In this document: positions 47,438 through 55,999 of the stretch, piece by piece
Position numbering within the stretch: the first letter of the stretch is position 1
Layout of the letters: each line of letters begins with the position of its first letter
Source of the DNA: an uncultured Prevotellaceae bacterium
Lineage (GTDB): Bacteria > Bacteroidota > Bacteroidia > Bacteroidales > Bacteroidaceae
Assembly: GCA_900315745.1 (NCBI GenBank)
Contig: ONAG01000040.1
Span: forward strand, 1-64,000
DNA length: 64,000 bases
Reading direction: 5' to 3'
The notes under the pieces: model-generated
The model's database searches: none
Seen by the model: only the letters and a program-made list of their open reading frames with translations
What the model was told of the DNA's origin: nothing
Program-made: the position numbers and the translations under genes

Positions 47438-47474
47438 ATAGCCAGGTATGCGAAAGCCTTCGCACCCTGGCTAT
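47438..47474 (-). terminator. Terminator of the rplM-rpsI-rpsB-tsf operon
   Basis: Long hairpin: 9-bp outer stem ATAGCCAGG / CCTGGCTAT and 6-bp inner stem TGCGAA/TTCGCA. On the minus strand it is followed by TTTTCG, about 30 bases after the tsf stop. Confidence 0.85.
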
Positions 47475-47503
47475 AAAATATTGATATCCTTGCCGTTTAC
47501 AGA

Positions 47504-48505
47504 TTAGTCGGCACGCAAAGTGAATCTCTTGAAAGCAACCACCTTGAGTTCCTTGTCGGCAGCCTTCAGATAGGCAGCCACATTCTCTTTGTTCTCGGCT
47601 TTGATATACTCTTGGTTGACAAGGCAGTTCTCCTTGAAGAACTTTGCCAAACGGCCCTTGGCAATGTTCTGGATCATCTGCTCGGGCAGGTTTGCAGCCT
47701 TGGCCTCAGCAGCCTCCTTCTTGATGACGCGAGCCTTTTCAGCCTCTTCTTCAGTGAGCCAGCCTTTTGCGATGTTGGAGTTGATGTGGTCTTCGCTGTC
47801 CACGAGGTTGGGGTTGATTCCACCCTTCCTGAGAGCGGCCTCCACAGCCTTCTCCACTTGCTCTTCCTTGGTCTTCTGGATAGCTACTTGCAACTCGTTG
47901 TCCTTGACAGACTGGGGCACGCTTTCCTCATCCAGAGCTACAGGATTCATGGAAGCCACCTGCAGGGTGATGTTGTGTCCTTGCTCCTCGAAATCCTTGT
48001 TGAGCTGCACGAGTGTGCAGAGGATGTTCTTGCCTTGGTGGTTGTAGCTGTAGATGTTGTCACCTTCGAGGTAATTGTACCCGTCAAGCTCCATCTTCTC
48101 ACCAGTGATACCAGAACGCTGTGTCACTGCGTCGGCAACTTTCTGTCCGTCGGCGAGTGTCAGTTCGCTCACTTCCTCCAGAGTCTTGCACTTGTTGGCA
48201 ACAGCTGCATCGAGGATGGCCTGGGTAAGACCAATGAAGTCGGCACCATTAGCCACGAAGTCGGTCTCGCACTTGAGAGCGATGATGGCGGCAAATCCGT
48301 TGTCCACCTTCACGAGCACGCAACCATTTGAGGTTTCGCGGTCGCTGCGCTTTGCAGCAATGGCGAGTCCACGCTCGCGGAGCAGGTCCTTAGCCTTGTC
48401 GAAGTCTCCTTCAGCCTCGGTGAGTGCTTTCTTCACGTCAGCAAGGCCTGCACCAGTCATGGTGCGGAGCTTCTTGATGTCTTCCATATTTGGTTTGTAA
48501 GCCAT
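47504..48505 (-). CDS. tsf: Elongation factor Ts
   Basis: 333-residue nucleotide exchange factor for EF-Tu. The N-terminal UBA-like domain carries the family signature (LRTMTGAGLADVKKAL and then EAEGDFDKAKDLLRERG). The core contains ALKCETDFVA, then SMNPVALDEESVP and the C-terminal helical region with KGRLAKFFKENCLVNQEYIK. It is longer than the E. coli protein (283) but usual for Bacteroidota. It lies 35 bases after rpsB and ends in a strong terminator. Confidence 0.97.
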   Translation of the reverse strand: MAYKPNMEDIKKLRTMTGAGLADVKKALTEAEGDFDKAKDLLRERGLAIAAKRSDRETSNGCVLVKVDNGFAAIIALKCETDFVANGADFIGLTQAILDAAVANKCKTLEEVSELTLADGQKVADAVTQRSGITGEKMELDGYNYLEGDNIYSYNHQGKNILCTLVQLNKDFEEQGHNITLQVASMNPVALDEESVPQSVKDNELQVAIQKTKEEQVEKAVEAALRKGGINPNLVDSEDHINSNIAKGWLTEEEAEKARVIKKEAAEAKAANLPEQMIQNIAKGRLAKFFKENCLVNQEYIKAENKENVAAYLKAADKELKVVAFKRFTLRAD

Positions 48506-48540
48506 GATAATATCTTTTTCTTTTGTTCGTTAATGGATGA

Positions 48541-49404
48541 TTATTCTGCTGCTGGAGCCTCTTCCTCTGCTGGAGCTTCTTCCTCTGCAGGTGCTTGGGC
48601 TGTCTCAACAGTCTCTTCTACAGGAGCTTCCTTGCGTGCCTTGCGCTGGCGCTTTGGCTTTGCATCGGCGGCCTCTTCACTCTGCTCTGCAGCTGCCTTT
48701 TCGTCTGCCTTCTCAGCCTTGCGCTCCTCGAGACCCTCGGCGATAGCGGCGCAGCAAGCGGTCAAGATGACATCGATGCTGTCCTTTGCGTCGTCGTTAG
48801 CGGGGATTACGAAGTCAATGTCATCAGGGTTGGAGTTGGTGTCCACGATGCCGAAGACGGGGATTCCAAGTCTCTTGGCTTCCTTCACTGCGATGTTCTC
48901 TTTCATCACATCCACCACAAAGAGTGCGGAAGGCAGGCGTGTGAGGTCAGCGATAGAACCGAGGTTCTTCTCAAGTTTTGCACGCTGGCGTGTCACTTGC
49001 AGAAGTTCGCGCTTTGAAAGGTTGGAGAAAGTTCCGTCGGCAATGAGCTTGTCGATGGTGGCCATTTTCTTCACAGCCTTGCGGATGGTTGGGAAGTTGG
49101 TGAGCATACCGCCCGGCCAACGCTCAATCACGTAAGGCATGTTCACGCTTGCAGCCTTTTCGGCCACAATGCTCTTAGCTTGTTTTTTAGTAGCAACAAA
49201 GAGAACTTTCTTGCCCGACTTTACTATTTGCTTGAGTGCTTCTGCGGCCTCATCAATCTTCACCACGGTCTTGTGGAGGTCGATGATGTGGATACCGTTG
49301 CGCTCCATGAAGATGTAAGGAGCCATTGCTGGATTCCATTTGCGGCGAAGGTGTCCGAAGTGACATCCTGCCTCCAGCAGCATATCAAAATTTGTTCTTG
49401 ACAT
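48541..49404 (-). CDS. rpsB: 30S ribosomal protein S2
   Basis: 287-residue small-subunit protein. Family motifs: GCHFGHLRRKWNPAMAPYIF near the N-terminus, FVATKKQAKSIV, RWPGGMLTNF and GIPVFGIVDTNSNPDDIDFVIPANDDA. After about residue 228 there is an Ala/Glu-rich acidic tail with a basic patch (KPKRQRKARK), an extension not found in E. coli S2. It is co-transcribed with tsf, as in most bacteria. Confidence 0.97.
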   Translation of the reverse strand: MSRTNFDMLLEAGCHFGHLRRKWNPAMAPYIFMERNGIHIIDLHKTVVKIDEAAEALKQIVKSGKKVLFVATKKQAKSIVAEKAASVNMPYVIERWPGGMLTNFPTIRKAVKKMATIDKLIADGTFSNLSKRELLQVTRQRAKLEKNLGSIADLTRLPSALFVVDVMKENIAVKEAKRLGIPVFGIVDTNSNPDDIDFVIPANDDAKDSIDVILTACCAAIAEGLEERKAEKADEKAAAEQSEEAADAKPKRQRKARKEAPVEETVETAQAPAEEEAPAEEEAPAAE

Positions 49405-49529
49405 TTTGTAATTGTTATGTATTGTTTACTTTCCTTTTAGTCTTTTTTCAACCAACCAGCCAGTAATCTCCCGTTTCATAAAAAACATGGAGAGTCTCAC
49501 CAGTTTGGATGCTAAACATGAGAGGCGTA

Positions 49530-49916
49530 TTAACGCTTGCTGAACTGGAAGCGTGCGCGTGCCTTTGGACGTCCTGGCTTCTTGCGCTCCACTTCTCTGG
49601 AATCGCGAGTGAGGAAACCTTGTGCACGGAGTGCCTTCTTGTCCTCTTCGTTTATCTTCACAAGTGCACGTGCGATGGCGAGACGGAGAGCCTGGCTCTG
49701 TCCGGTGAAGCCGCCACCGTCGAGGTTCACCTTTACGTCATACTTGTCAGCCACGTTGAGCAGGTTTAGGGGCTGCTTCACGACATACTGCAGTATTGGC
49801 GATGGGAAATAATCGTTGAGGTCTTTCTTATTGATGGTGATTTTGCCTGTACCTTCGCTGACGTAAACGCGTGCCACGGCACTCTTACGACGGCCTATTG
49901 CATTTATATATTCCAT
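49530..49916 (-). CDS. rpsI: 30S ribosomal protein S9
   Basis: 128-residue small-subunit protein: GRRKSAVARVYVSEGTG at the N-terminus, GGGFTGQSQALRLAIARAL in the middle and the conserved basic end RKKPGRPKARARFQFSKR, which reaches the decoding site. It lies nine bases after rplM and 125 bases before rpsB. Confidence 0.98.
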   Translation of the reverse strand: MEYINAIGRRKSAVARVYVSEGTGKITINKKDLNDYFPSPILQYVVKQPLNLLNVADKYDVKVNLDGGGFTGQSQALRLAIARALVKINEEDKKALRAQGFLTRDSREVERKKPGRPKARARFQFSKR

Positions 49917-49925
49917 ATCGTGTGA

Positions 49926-50387
49926 TTATTTATACTGGTTGATGTCAATAGCCTTGGGCTTCTGGGCCTCGTGCTTGTGCTCTGTTCCCTCATATACATA
50001 GAGGTTGTCGAGTATGTGTCTTCCGAGGGGACCTTTGGGGAGCATGCCCTTGACGGCATGACGAATAATTCTCTCCACGCCGTCTTTCTTCAAACGAAGT
50101 TTGGCTGGAGTGTCAAAACGCTGGCCACCAGGATATCCTGTGTAGCGTGTATAAAGTTTCTCAGTCTCTTTCTTGCCAGAGAATACCACTTTGCTGGCAT
50201 TGATGATAATCACATTGTCACCACAGTCCACATGAGGAGTGAAGGATGGCTTGTACTTTCCACGAAGCAACTTGGCAACCTTGGAGCACAGACGGCCTAC
50301 CACCTGTCCGGAGGCATCAATGACCACCCACTCTTTCTTGGCTGTTTCCTTGTTGACGGAAATTGTCTTGTAACTTAAAGTGTCCAT
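49926..50387 (-). CDS. rplM: 50S ribosomal protein L13
   Basis: 153-residue large-subunit protein; ATG at 50387 (MDTLSYKTISVNKE) fits the family length, whereas a longer upstream frame would run into the leader. Motifs: WVVIDASGQVVGRLCSKVAKLLRGK, GDNVIIINASKV and RHAVKGMLPKGPLGRHILDNLYVY. It is first in the rplM-rpsI-rpsB-tsf series, behind a 140-base leader. Confidence 0.97.
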   Translation of the reverse strand: MDTLSYKTISVNKETAKKEWVVIDASGQVVGRLCSKVAKLLRGKYKPSFTPHVDCGDNVIIINASKVVFSGKKETEKLYTRYTGYPGGQRFDTPAKLRLKKDGVERIIRHAVKGMLPKGPLGRHILDNLYVYEGTEHKHEAQKPKAIDINQYK

Positions 50388-50526
50388 TTCAATTTTTGAT
50401 TTACTACTAAAAAACAATTTTCTATTGTGGATTGGAGATTCACTAACCATTGTACCTGGCCAAAAGCACAACTATTAACACGCCAACCCTGGGGGTTCTA
50501 AGCACGCCCCCGTAATAATCGGACTG
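50388..50526 (-). promoter_or_regulatory. Leader of the rplM operon, possible autoregulatory RNA
   Basis: About 140 transcribed bases before the L13 start. The 5' part holds the G/C-rich stretch with GGGGGCGTGC and CCCCCAGGGTTGGC, which can pair (GGGGG/CCCCC). Leaders of L13 operons bound by their own protein have been proposed in Bacteroidia; identity with that family is inference. Confidence 0.45.
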
Positions 50527-50554
50527 CAAAGGTACATCTTTTTATTATTTCAAA
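50527..50554 (-). promoter_or_regulatory. Promoter of the rplM operon
   Basis: Minus strand TACCTTTG (50534-50527) with TTTG 16 bases upstream (50554-50551), a slightly short spacing. Confidence 0.65.
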
Positions 50555-50668
50555 TTACCTTAATGACAGCACATTTAAGAATATTATCTATTATTAAATT
50601 TTATTAACATACACAACATCCATGAAACAGCTAAAATTGCCACTTGCTGACGATACCGGTCATGGGTA

Positions 50669-52492
50669 TCACTCAGCAATCAGCACAAAACCACCACGAG
50701 GCTGGCATTTCATCTGGGATGGCAATGACTGGGTGGTGCGAATATCCCATGGCTTGCCATCAGCAAATATTTGCACCTTGTGGGCGGAAATGAAGTCGAG
50801 CGGCAAATCGAGCATTTTCACTTGGTCGGTGCCGTTTATGCCTGCCACCCACCATGTATTGCCTTTCCTGCGTGCCACCACTGCCGATTCACCTGGATAA
50901 CCACAGACAAGACGTGTATCATCCCATGTGGAAGGCAAACGTCCCAAGAACTGCTGAACCTCCTTTGGCTGTGCCAAGAAGCTCTCTGGTCTGTCTGCCA
51001 AATGCTGAAGTCCACTCTCGAAAAGCACGGTAAGGGCAAGTTCGTGAGCATGGCTGGTGATATGTGGATGCTGGGAGTCGCTGAAAGCACAAGGTGTATA
51101 GTCCATCGGCCCTATTACATTGCGTGTGAACGGCAATGTGGCATTGTGGCTGGCGGCACGGTCGGTGAAGGTGGGCACATTGTTGTACCACTCTGCCCCA
51201 TAGACGCCCTCTGTTGAAAGAAGGTTGGGATAGGTGCGCTGCCACCCTCGTGGTATGGTGGCTCCGTGGAAATTCACAAGCAGATGATGGCGCGCCGCGC
51301 ATTCCAGCAAGTCGATGCAATAATCCATGTTTGCCTGTGTGTCACCACTGAAAAAGTCTATTTTCACTCCAGCCACACCGATGCTCTCACACCAAGCCAT
51401 CTCTTTCTCTCGGTCTTCGGGCTTGTTAAGCCGGTATTTCGGACCTGGCGCTCCGTTCACCCATCCCACGCTGGAGTTATACCATATTATTGGCTTCACT
51501 CCCTTTTCTCTCGCATAAGCCACGGCATCCTCTATGGTCTTTCCATCTTTCATTTCATCCCATTCAGCATCTATCAGCACGTATGGCAAATGCAGCGACA
51601 CCGCCAAATCTACATATTTGCTGATGATGCCATAGTCGTTGGAACCGTGATTGTAAGCCCAATAAACCCATGACACCACTCCTGGGTGTATCCATGAGGT
51701 GTCATCGAGACGGCATGGCTCCGACACATCTGTCACCAATGTTGATTGCACTACTTCTGCCAAGGTTCCCACGATTACCACTCTCCATGGACTGTGCCAC
51801 CTGTCCACACTTATGGCTTCGCATTCATCGGGCACGACACGAAACCGCTCTCCATCGTTATACAAGCACGAAGCACTCCGTCCTCTCTCGATGTTTGCCT
51901 CGGTGATGAGTGCAAAAAGTCCTTCTGATGGTTCCAGCAATGCAGGATACCCCCATCTTTTGTTGTATCCTTCTGAATCCAAGGATTGCGGTCCGAAGGA
52001 AGGCACTGGCTTCACCTTTGCTGTTGTGGAAAGGGGAAAGAACGACTCATAACTATCAGCCCATTGCTGCATCCATCTTTTGGTGCCTTCAGGAATCAAG
52101 AAGGTTGATTTTTCTTTTGTAGCAGACAAGCCTCGACAATTCTCACACTCATAACGGAATGCCATGCCGTCGTTGTAGAGCCTGACTACCATATTGACAT
52201 TATTGTCGAGAGCAACCTTATACTCATTTGCCTCATTGGTGCAATGCAGGCGTTTTCCCGACAGCATCTGATAGTCTTCTGTTATCCGCTGTGAGAATTT
52301 CATTTTTGGCTTTTTCACTATCATGCCCTCATAACCTATTGTTGGCATTTCGAGAACTATCTGCCTACCTGCATATAGCACCATTCCCTGGTCTTTCGTC
52401 TTCAGCGACAACTTGCCATTAGGAGAAACTACCGGACGGGCAAACACTGTAAAAGTGCTCGTCAACAACAATATCAAAAATAACTTCTTCAT
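50669..52492 (-). CDS. GH97 retaining glycosidase (probable alpha-galactosidase type)
   Basis: 607-residue exported enzyme, ATG at 52492 chosen for its signal peptide (MKKLFLILLLTSTFTVFARP). The GH97 N-terminal beta-sandwich (to about 240) precedes a barrel with VKIDFFSGD (Asp ~377), the nucleophile position of retaining members such as BtGH97b. The place of the second SusB base is FHGA, with no Glu, and the acid/base Glu is likely in STEGVYGAEW (~426). It therefore differs in mechanism from the SusB-like enzyme at 6692. It is monocistronic. Substrate could be alpha-galactosides, inferred from the family. Confidence 0.88.
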   Translation of the reverse strand: MKKLFLILLLTSTFTVFARPVVSPNGKLSLKTKDQGMVLYAGRQIVLEMPTIGYEGMIVKKPKMKFSQRITEDYQMLSGKRLHCTNEANEYKVALDNNVNMVVRLYNDGMAFRYECENCRGLSATKEKSTFLIPEGTKRWMQQWADSYESFFPLSTTAKVKPVPSFGPQSLDSEGYNKRWGYPALLEPSEGLFALITEANIERGRSASCLYNDGERFRVVPDECEAISVDRWHSPWRVVIVGTLAEVVQSTLVTDVSEPCRLDDTSWIHPGVVSWVYWAYNHGSNDYGIISKYVDLAVSLHLPYVLIDAEWDEMKDGKTIEDAVAYAREKGVKPIIWYNSSVGWVNGAPGPKYRLNKPEDREKEMAWCESIGVAGVKIDFFSGDTQANMDYCIDLLECAARHHLLVNFHGATIPRGWQRTYPNLLSTEGVYGAEWYNNVPTFTDRAASHNATLPFTRNVIGPMDYTPCAFSDSQHPHITSHAHELALTVLFESGLQHLADRPESFLAQPKEVQQFLGRLPSTWDDTRLVCGYPGESAVVARRKGNTWWVAGINGTDQVKMLDLPLDFISAHKVQIFADGKPWDIRTTQSLPSQMKCQPRGGFVLIAE

Positions 52493-52911
52493 ATATATAA
52501 TAATGTGTTTGCAATGCTGTATATTTGTCATTCCAAATTCCACCTACCCCATTATGCTTCATTTGGTTATATTGGTTGCCCAATGCTTTTGCACCTGCAT
52601 GGTCGGTTCGTCTGCGAAAGTAAGCATTTTTTCTTTTCCCTACAAATAATACTTGTTATTTCATGTTTCAAGTCTTTCATCGGGAGTTTCTTAAATACAA
52701 TCGACTACGAGGAAGTCCGCTAAAATGCAGACTTTATTGGAAATACTTGAAGTTCAAACGGACAAGAAAATGTTCTTTGTATTGCACCATTGGACACTTC
52801 AAAATAGAAATAGTTGGATTAATGATGAAAAAATACGTGCAAAATACTAAACCTTTGTTTTTTTTTGTTACTTTTGCAGATAGATTAAACCCAACAAACC
52901 TTAAATTGCTT
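52493..52911. other. Intergenic region between GH97 and Dcu genes
   Basis: AT-rich, with no convincing gene. Frames that extend the downstream transporter into this stretch would span its promoter. TATATTTG at 52520 and a TTACTTTCG-like word on the minus strand near 52613-52622 may be promoter elements. Otherwise I see nothing. Confidence 0.5.
52869..52876 (+). promoter_or_regulatory. -7 element of the dcu pair
   Basis: TACTTTTG, 36 bases before the first transporter start; no -33 at the usual distance. Confidence 0.5.
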
Positions 52912-54351
52912 ATGTTAATGATTATTCAGCTCCTTATCGTATTAGGAGCACTTTGGGTCGGATCGCGGTACGGTTCACTGGCCTTGGGGGCCATATCGGG
53001 CATCGGTCTGGCACTGCTTGTATTCTGCTTCGGAATGAAGCCTGGAACTCCACCTACGGATGTCATCTACATCATCATCGCAGCTGTCACCTGTGCCGGC
53101 ATCATGCAGGCTTCGGGTGGCATGGATTGGCTTATTCAGATTGCGGAGAAGATGCTCCGAAAGCATCCCGACCGCATCACCTTCCTCGCGCCACTCAGCA
53201 CCTTCCTGCTTACCGTCCTCGTGGGAACAGGACACGTGGTGTACACCTTGATGCCCATCATCTGCGATATTGCACTGAAAAAAGGCATACGCCCTGAGCG
53301 CCCATGTGGCGTGGCTTCCATCGCATCGCAGGTAGGCATCACCTGTTCGCCTATTGCAGCGGCTGTGGTTGCCTTCGTCACCATATCCAATGCAAATGGC
53401 TTCGACGTCACCATCCCACAGGTGCTGATGGTCAGCTTCCCTGCATGTATCATGGGACTTATGGCGGCTGCGGCTGCATCGTATCATCGCGGACTTGACC
53501 TGGACAAGGATCCTGAGTTCCAAAAGAAACTGCAGGACCCTGAGACACGTGCCTACATCTATGGCGGTGGTGCAACAACGCTTGACAAGGAAATCCCGCA
53601 GTCTGCAAAGAATGCTGTATATGTATTCCTTGGCGCCATCATCATCATAGTGCTGTTTGCCATCTTCCAGGACATTCTGCCTACATACGACACAATAAAG
53701 GCAATCAAGGACGCACCTGAATATACGTTCAGCGACGGTACTGTGGCTTCTGCGGACGCATTGGCGAAGGCGAAAATCCTGATGCCTGGATACACAGAGA
53801 TGTCCACGGTGCAACTGAAGATGAATGTCATCATCCAGATTGTGATGGTGACTGCTGCTGCAATAATGATCATGTTCTGCAAGGCATCGCCCAAGAAAGC
53901 GGTGCTGGGTCCAGTGTGGCAGTCGGGCATGGTGGCTGTGGTTGCCATCTTCGGTATTGCCTGGCTCGCAGATACCTATTTCTCCAATTACACAGAGGAG
54001 ATGCAGGCAATGTTGGGAGATATCGTGGCGAAGTACAACTGGTCCATCGCCTTCGTTTTCTTCCTCGTGTCGGTTCTCATCAACTCACAGGGAGCAGTGG
54101 TGGTGTCCATGCTGCCGTTGGCTTACTCATTAGGCATCCCTGGTCCTGTGCTGCTTGGCGTACTCCCAAGTGTGTATGGCTACTTCTTCATTCCAAACTA
54201 TCCCTCGGATATTGCAACGGTGAATTTCGACCGCTCGGGAACTACGGTTATTGGAAAATACCTGCTCAACCACTCTTTCATGATGCCGGGACTTATCCAT
54301 ATCTTTGTCGCCACCTTGGTGGCATACGGCCTGAGCATGCTGATATTCTAA
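52912..54351 (+). CDS. dcuB: Anaerobic C4-dicarboxylate transporter, Dcu type (copy 1)
   Basis: 479-residue inner-membrane protein with about ten to twelve predicted helices. Family motifs: GSRYGSLALGAISG, GTPPTDVIYIIIAAVTCAG, ASGGMDWLIQ and VGTGHVVYTLMP. Dcu carriers exchange fumarate, malate or aspartate for succinate, which fits fumarate respiration and succinate production by these bacteria. I placed the start at 52912 (MLMIIQLL), matching the start of copy 2; a longer frame crosses the promoter. It is followed after 32 bases by a close paralogue. Confidence 0.9.
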   Translation: MLMIIQLLIVLGALWVGSRYGSLALGAISGIGLALLVFCFGMKPGTPPTDVIYIIIAAVTCAGIMQASGGMDWLIQIAEKMLRKHPDRITFLAPLSTFLLTVLVGTGHVVYTLMPIICDIALKKGIRPERPCGVASIASQVGITCSPIAAAVVAFVTISNANGFDVTIPQVLMVSFPACIMGLMAAAAASYHRGLDLDKDPEFQKKLQDPETRAYIYGGGATTLDKEIPQSAKNAVYVFLGAIIIIVLFAIFQDILPTYDTIKAIKDAPEYTFSDGTVASADALAKAKILMPGYTEMSTVQLKMNVIIQIVMVTAAAIMIMFCKASPKKAVLGPVWQSGMVAVVAIFGIAWLADTYFSNYTEEMQAMLGDIVAKYNWSIAFVFFLVSVLINSQGAVVVSMLPLAYSLGIPGPVLLGVLPSVYGYFFIPNYPSDIATVNFDRSGTTVIGKYLLNHSFMMPGLIHIFVATLVAYGLSMLIF

Positions 54352-54383
54352 TCATGTAGTATAACACTTAAAAATTCAAGATT

Positions 54384-55826
54384 ATGTTAATCACCATCAT
54401 AGAATTACTCGTTGTACTGCTCGCGCTCTATCTGGGTTCGCGTTACGGCAGCTTGGCGCTGGGTGCCATCGCTGGTCTTGGACTGGCTTTCCTCGTTTTC
54501 GACCATGGTTTGGAACCTGGCACTCCTCCTACAGATGTCATATATATCATCGTGGCGGCTGTCACATGCGCCGGAGTCCTTCAGGCTTCGGGCGGCATGG
54601 ACTGGCTCATCCAATTGGCTGAGAAAATGCTCCGCCGTCATCCACAACAAATTACCTTCCTTGCACCAATCACTACGTTCTTCCTGACTGTCTTGGTGGG
54701 AACAGGTCATGTGATGTACACCATCATGCCCATCATCACCGATGTGTCTATCAAGAAAGGCATCCGCCCGGAAAGACCATGTGCCATAGCAAGTGTGGCT
54801 TCGATGATTGCCATCATCTGCTCTCCCATCTCTGCAGCTGTCATCGCCTTCTCTGCCATCTCTGCTGCCAATGGCTTCCATATCAGCATACCGCAGATTG
54901 TCATGGTGACCATCCCATCATGCCTCGTAGGTGTGATGGTAGCGGCTGCATGGAGTTCGCGAAGAGGACTTGACTTGGACAAAGACCCTGCATTTCAGGC
55001 TCGCATAGCCACCAAGGAGGGACACGACTATGTGTATGGAAAATCGGACACAATGCTCAACAAGGAGATATCCCCAAAGGCGAAACGGGCTGTATATATC
55101 TTCTTGGCCGCCATTGTGCTTATCGTCATCCTCGCATTAGCACAGAGAATCCTTCCTGCTTATGAGACAGTGAAGGCGGTGGATGGTGCCAAGGATGTCT
55201 TGCTACCTACAGGCAAGACGGTAAGTGCTGAACAACTGGCAAAGGCGGGCATCGTGATGGCGGGCGTCACCGTAAAGACAGCCGTGACCATCAAGATGTA
55301 TCTTGTCATCCAAATCATACTTATTACTGCGGCTGCACTGATGATCATTTTCTGCAACGCAAAGCCAAAGGCTGCCGTGGCAGGCAATGTGTGGCAGTCG
55401 GGTATGGTGGCTGTAGTTGCCATTTATGGCATCGCATGGCTGGCGAACACTTTCTTCGGGGCTCACATGGACAGCATCAAGGACCTGTTGGGAACAATGG
55501 TTAGCGAGTACCGATGGACCATCGCACTGATGTTCTTCATCTTCTCCGTACTTATCAACTCTCAGGGAGCGGTGGTCGTATCGCTGCTGCCCGTTGCTTA
55601 TGCCTTGGACATACCCGGATGGATACTCTTGGGCGTGCTGCCTTGTGCATATGGATACTTCTTTATCCCCAACTACCCTACCGATATAGCAACTGTCAAC
55701 ATGGATCGTTCGGGGACAACAAAGATTGGCAAGTTTGTGCTCAACCACTCATTCATGGTGCCAGGACTCATCTGCGTAGTCGTGAGCACATTAGTGTGCT
55801 ACTTGCTGTCTTCCATATTCTTCTAA
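54384..55826 (+). CDS. dcuB: Anaerobic C4-dicarboxylate transporter, Dcu type (copy 2)
   Basis: 480-residue paralogue of the preceding gene with the same motifs (GSRYGSLALGAIAG, GTPPTDVIYIIVAAVTCAG, FIPNYPTDIATVN). The two align end to end with no large gaps by eye. The main differences lie in the loop around residues 205-300 (RIATKEGHDYVYGKSDT versus KLQDPETRAYIYGGGAT). Tandem copies may differ in substrate or direction of exchange. The pair ends at a strong bidirectional terminator. Confidence 0.92.
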   Translation: MLITIIELLVVLLALYLGSRYGSLALGAIAGLGLAFLVFDHGLEPGTPPTDVIYIIVAAVTCAGVLQASGGMDWLIQLAEKMLRRHPQQITFLAPITTFFLTVLVGTGHVMYTIMPIITDVSIKKGIRPERPCAIASVASMIAIICSPISAAVIAFSAISAANGFHISIPQIVMVTIPSCLVGVMVAAAWSSRRGLDLDKDPAFQARIATKEGHDYVYGKSDTMLNKEISPKAKRAVYIFLAAIVLIVILALAQRILPAYETVKAVDGAKDVLLPTGKTVSAEQLAKAGIVMAGVTVKTAVTIKMYLVIQIILITAAALMIIFCNAKPKAAVAGNVWQSGMVAVVAIYGIAWLANTFFGAHMDSIKDLLGTMVSEYRWTIALMFFIFSVLINSQGAVVVSLLPVAYALDIPGWILLGVLPCAYGYFFIPNYPTDIATVNMDRSGTTKIGKFVLNHSFMVPGLICVVVSTLVCYLLSSIFF

Positions 55827-55880
55827 TAAAGATAATTTCACTAATCAGGACACTTTTAATAATTTGAACAATTTCACAAA

Positions 55881-55914
55881 AATGGTCTGGAGGCTCACCT
55901 CCAGACCATTTTTT
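55881..55914. terminator. Strong bidirectional terminator
   Basis: Perfect 13-bp stem AATGGTCTGGAGG / CCTCCAGACCATT with a 4-base loop, flanked by A and T runs, between the Dcu pair and kbl. Confidence 0.92.
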
Positions 55915-55918
55915 ATTT

Positions 55919-55999
55919 CTCAGATTTCTCAGATTATTCAGAGTACTCAGAGTATTCAGAGTACTCAGACTCCTCAGACCCCTCATACCCCTCAGATCA
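55919..55999. repeat. Tandem repeat, nine copies of a 9-base unit
   Basis: Nine contiguous 9-mers with the form (C/T)TCAGANNN (one copy reads CTCATACCC), lying exactly between the terminator and the kbl stop codon at 56000-56002. Confidence 0.85.

Noticed and set aside
52663..52911. 83-codon N-terminal extension of the first Dcu transporter
   Set aside because: The extension crosses a TAnnTTTG promoter element, is not like the family, and the tandem copy begins at the equivalent of 52912.
55768..55986. 72-codon minus-strand frame across the 9-base repeat
   Set aside because: Its Leu/Ser/Arg/Asn pattern merely reflects the tandem repeat and the terminator hairpin.
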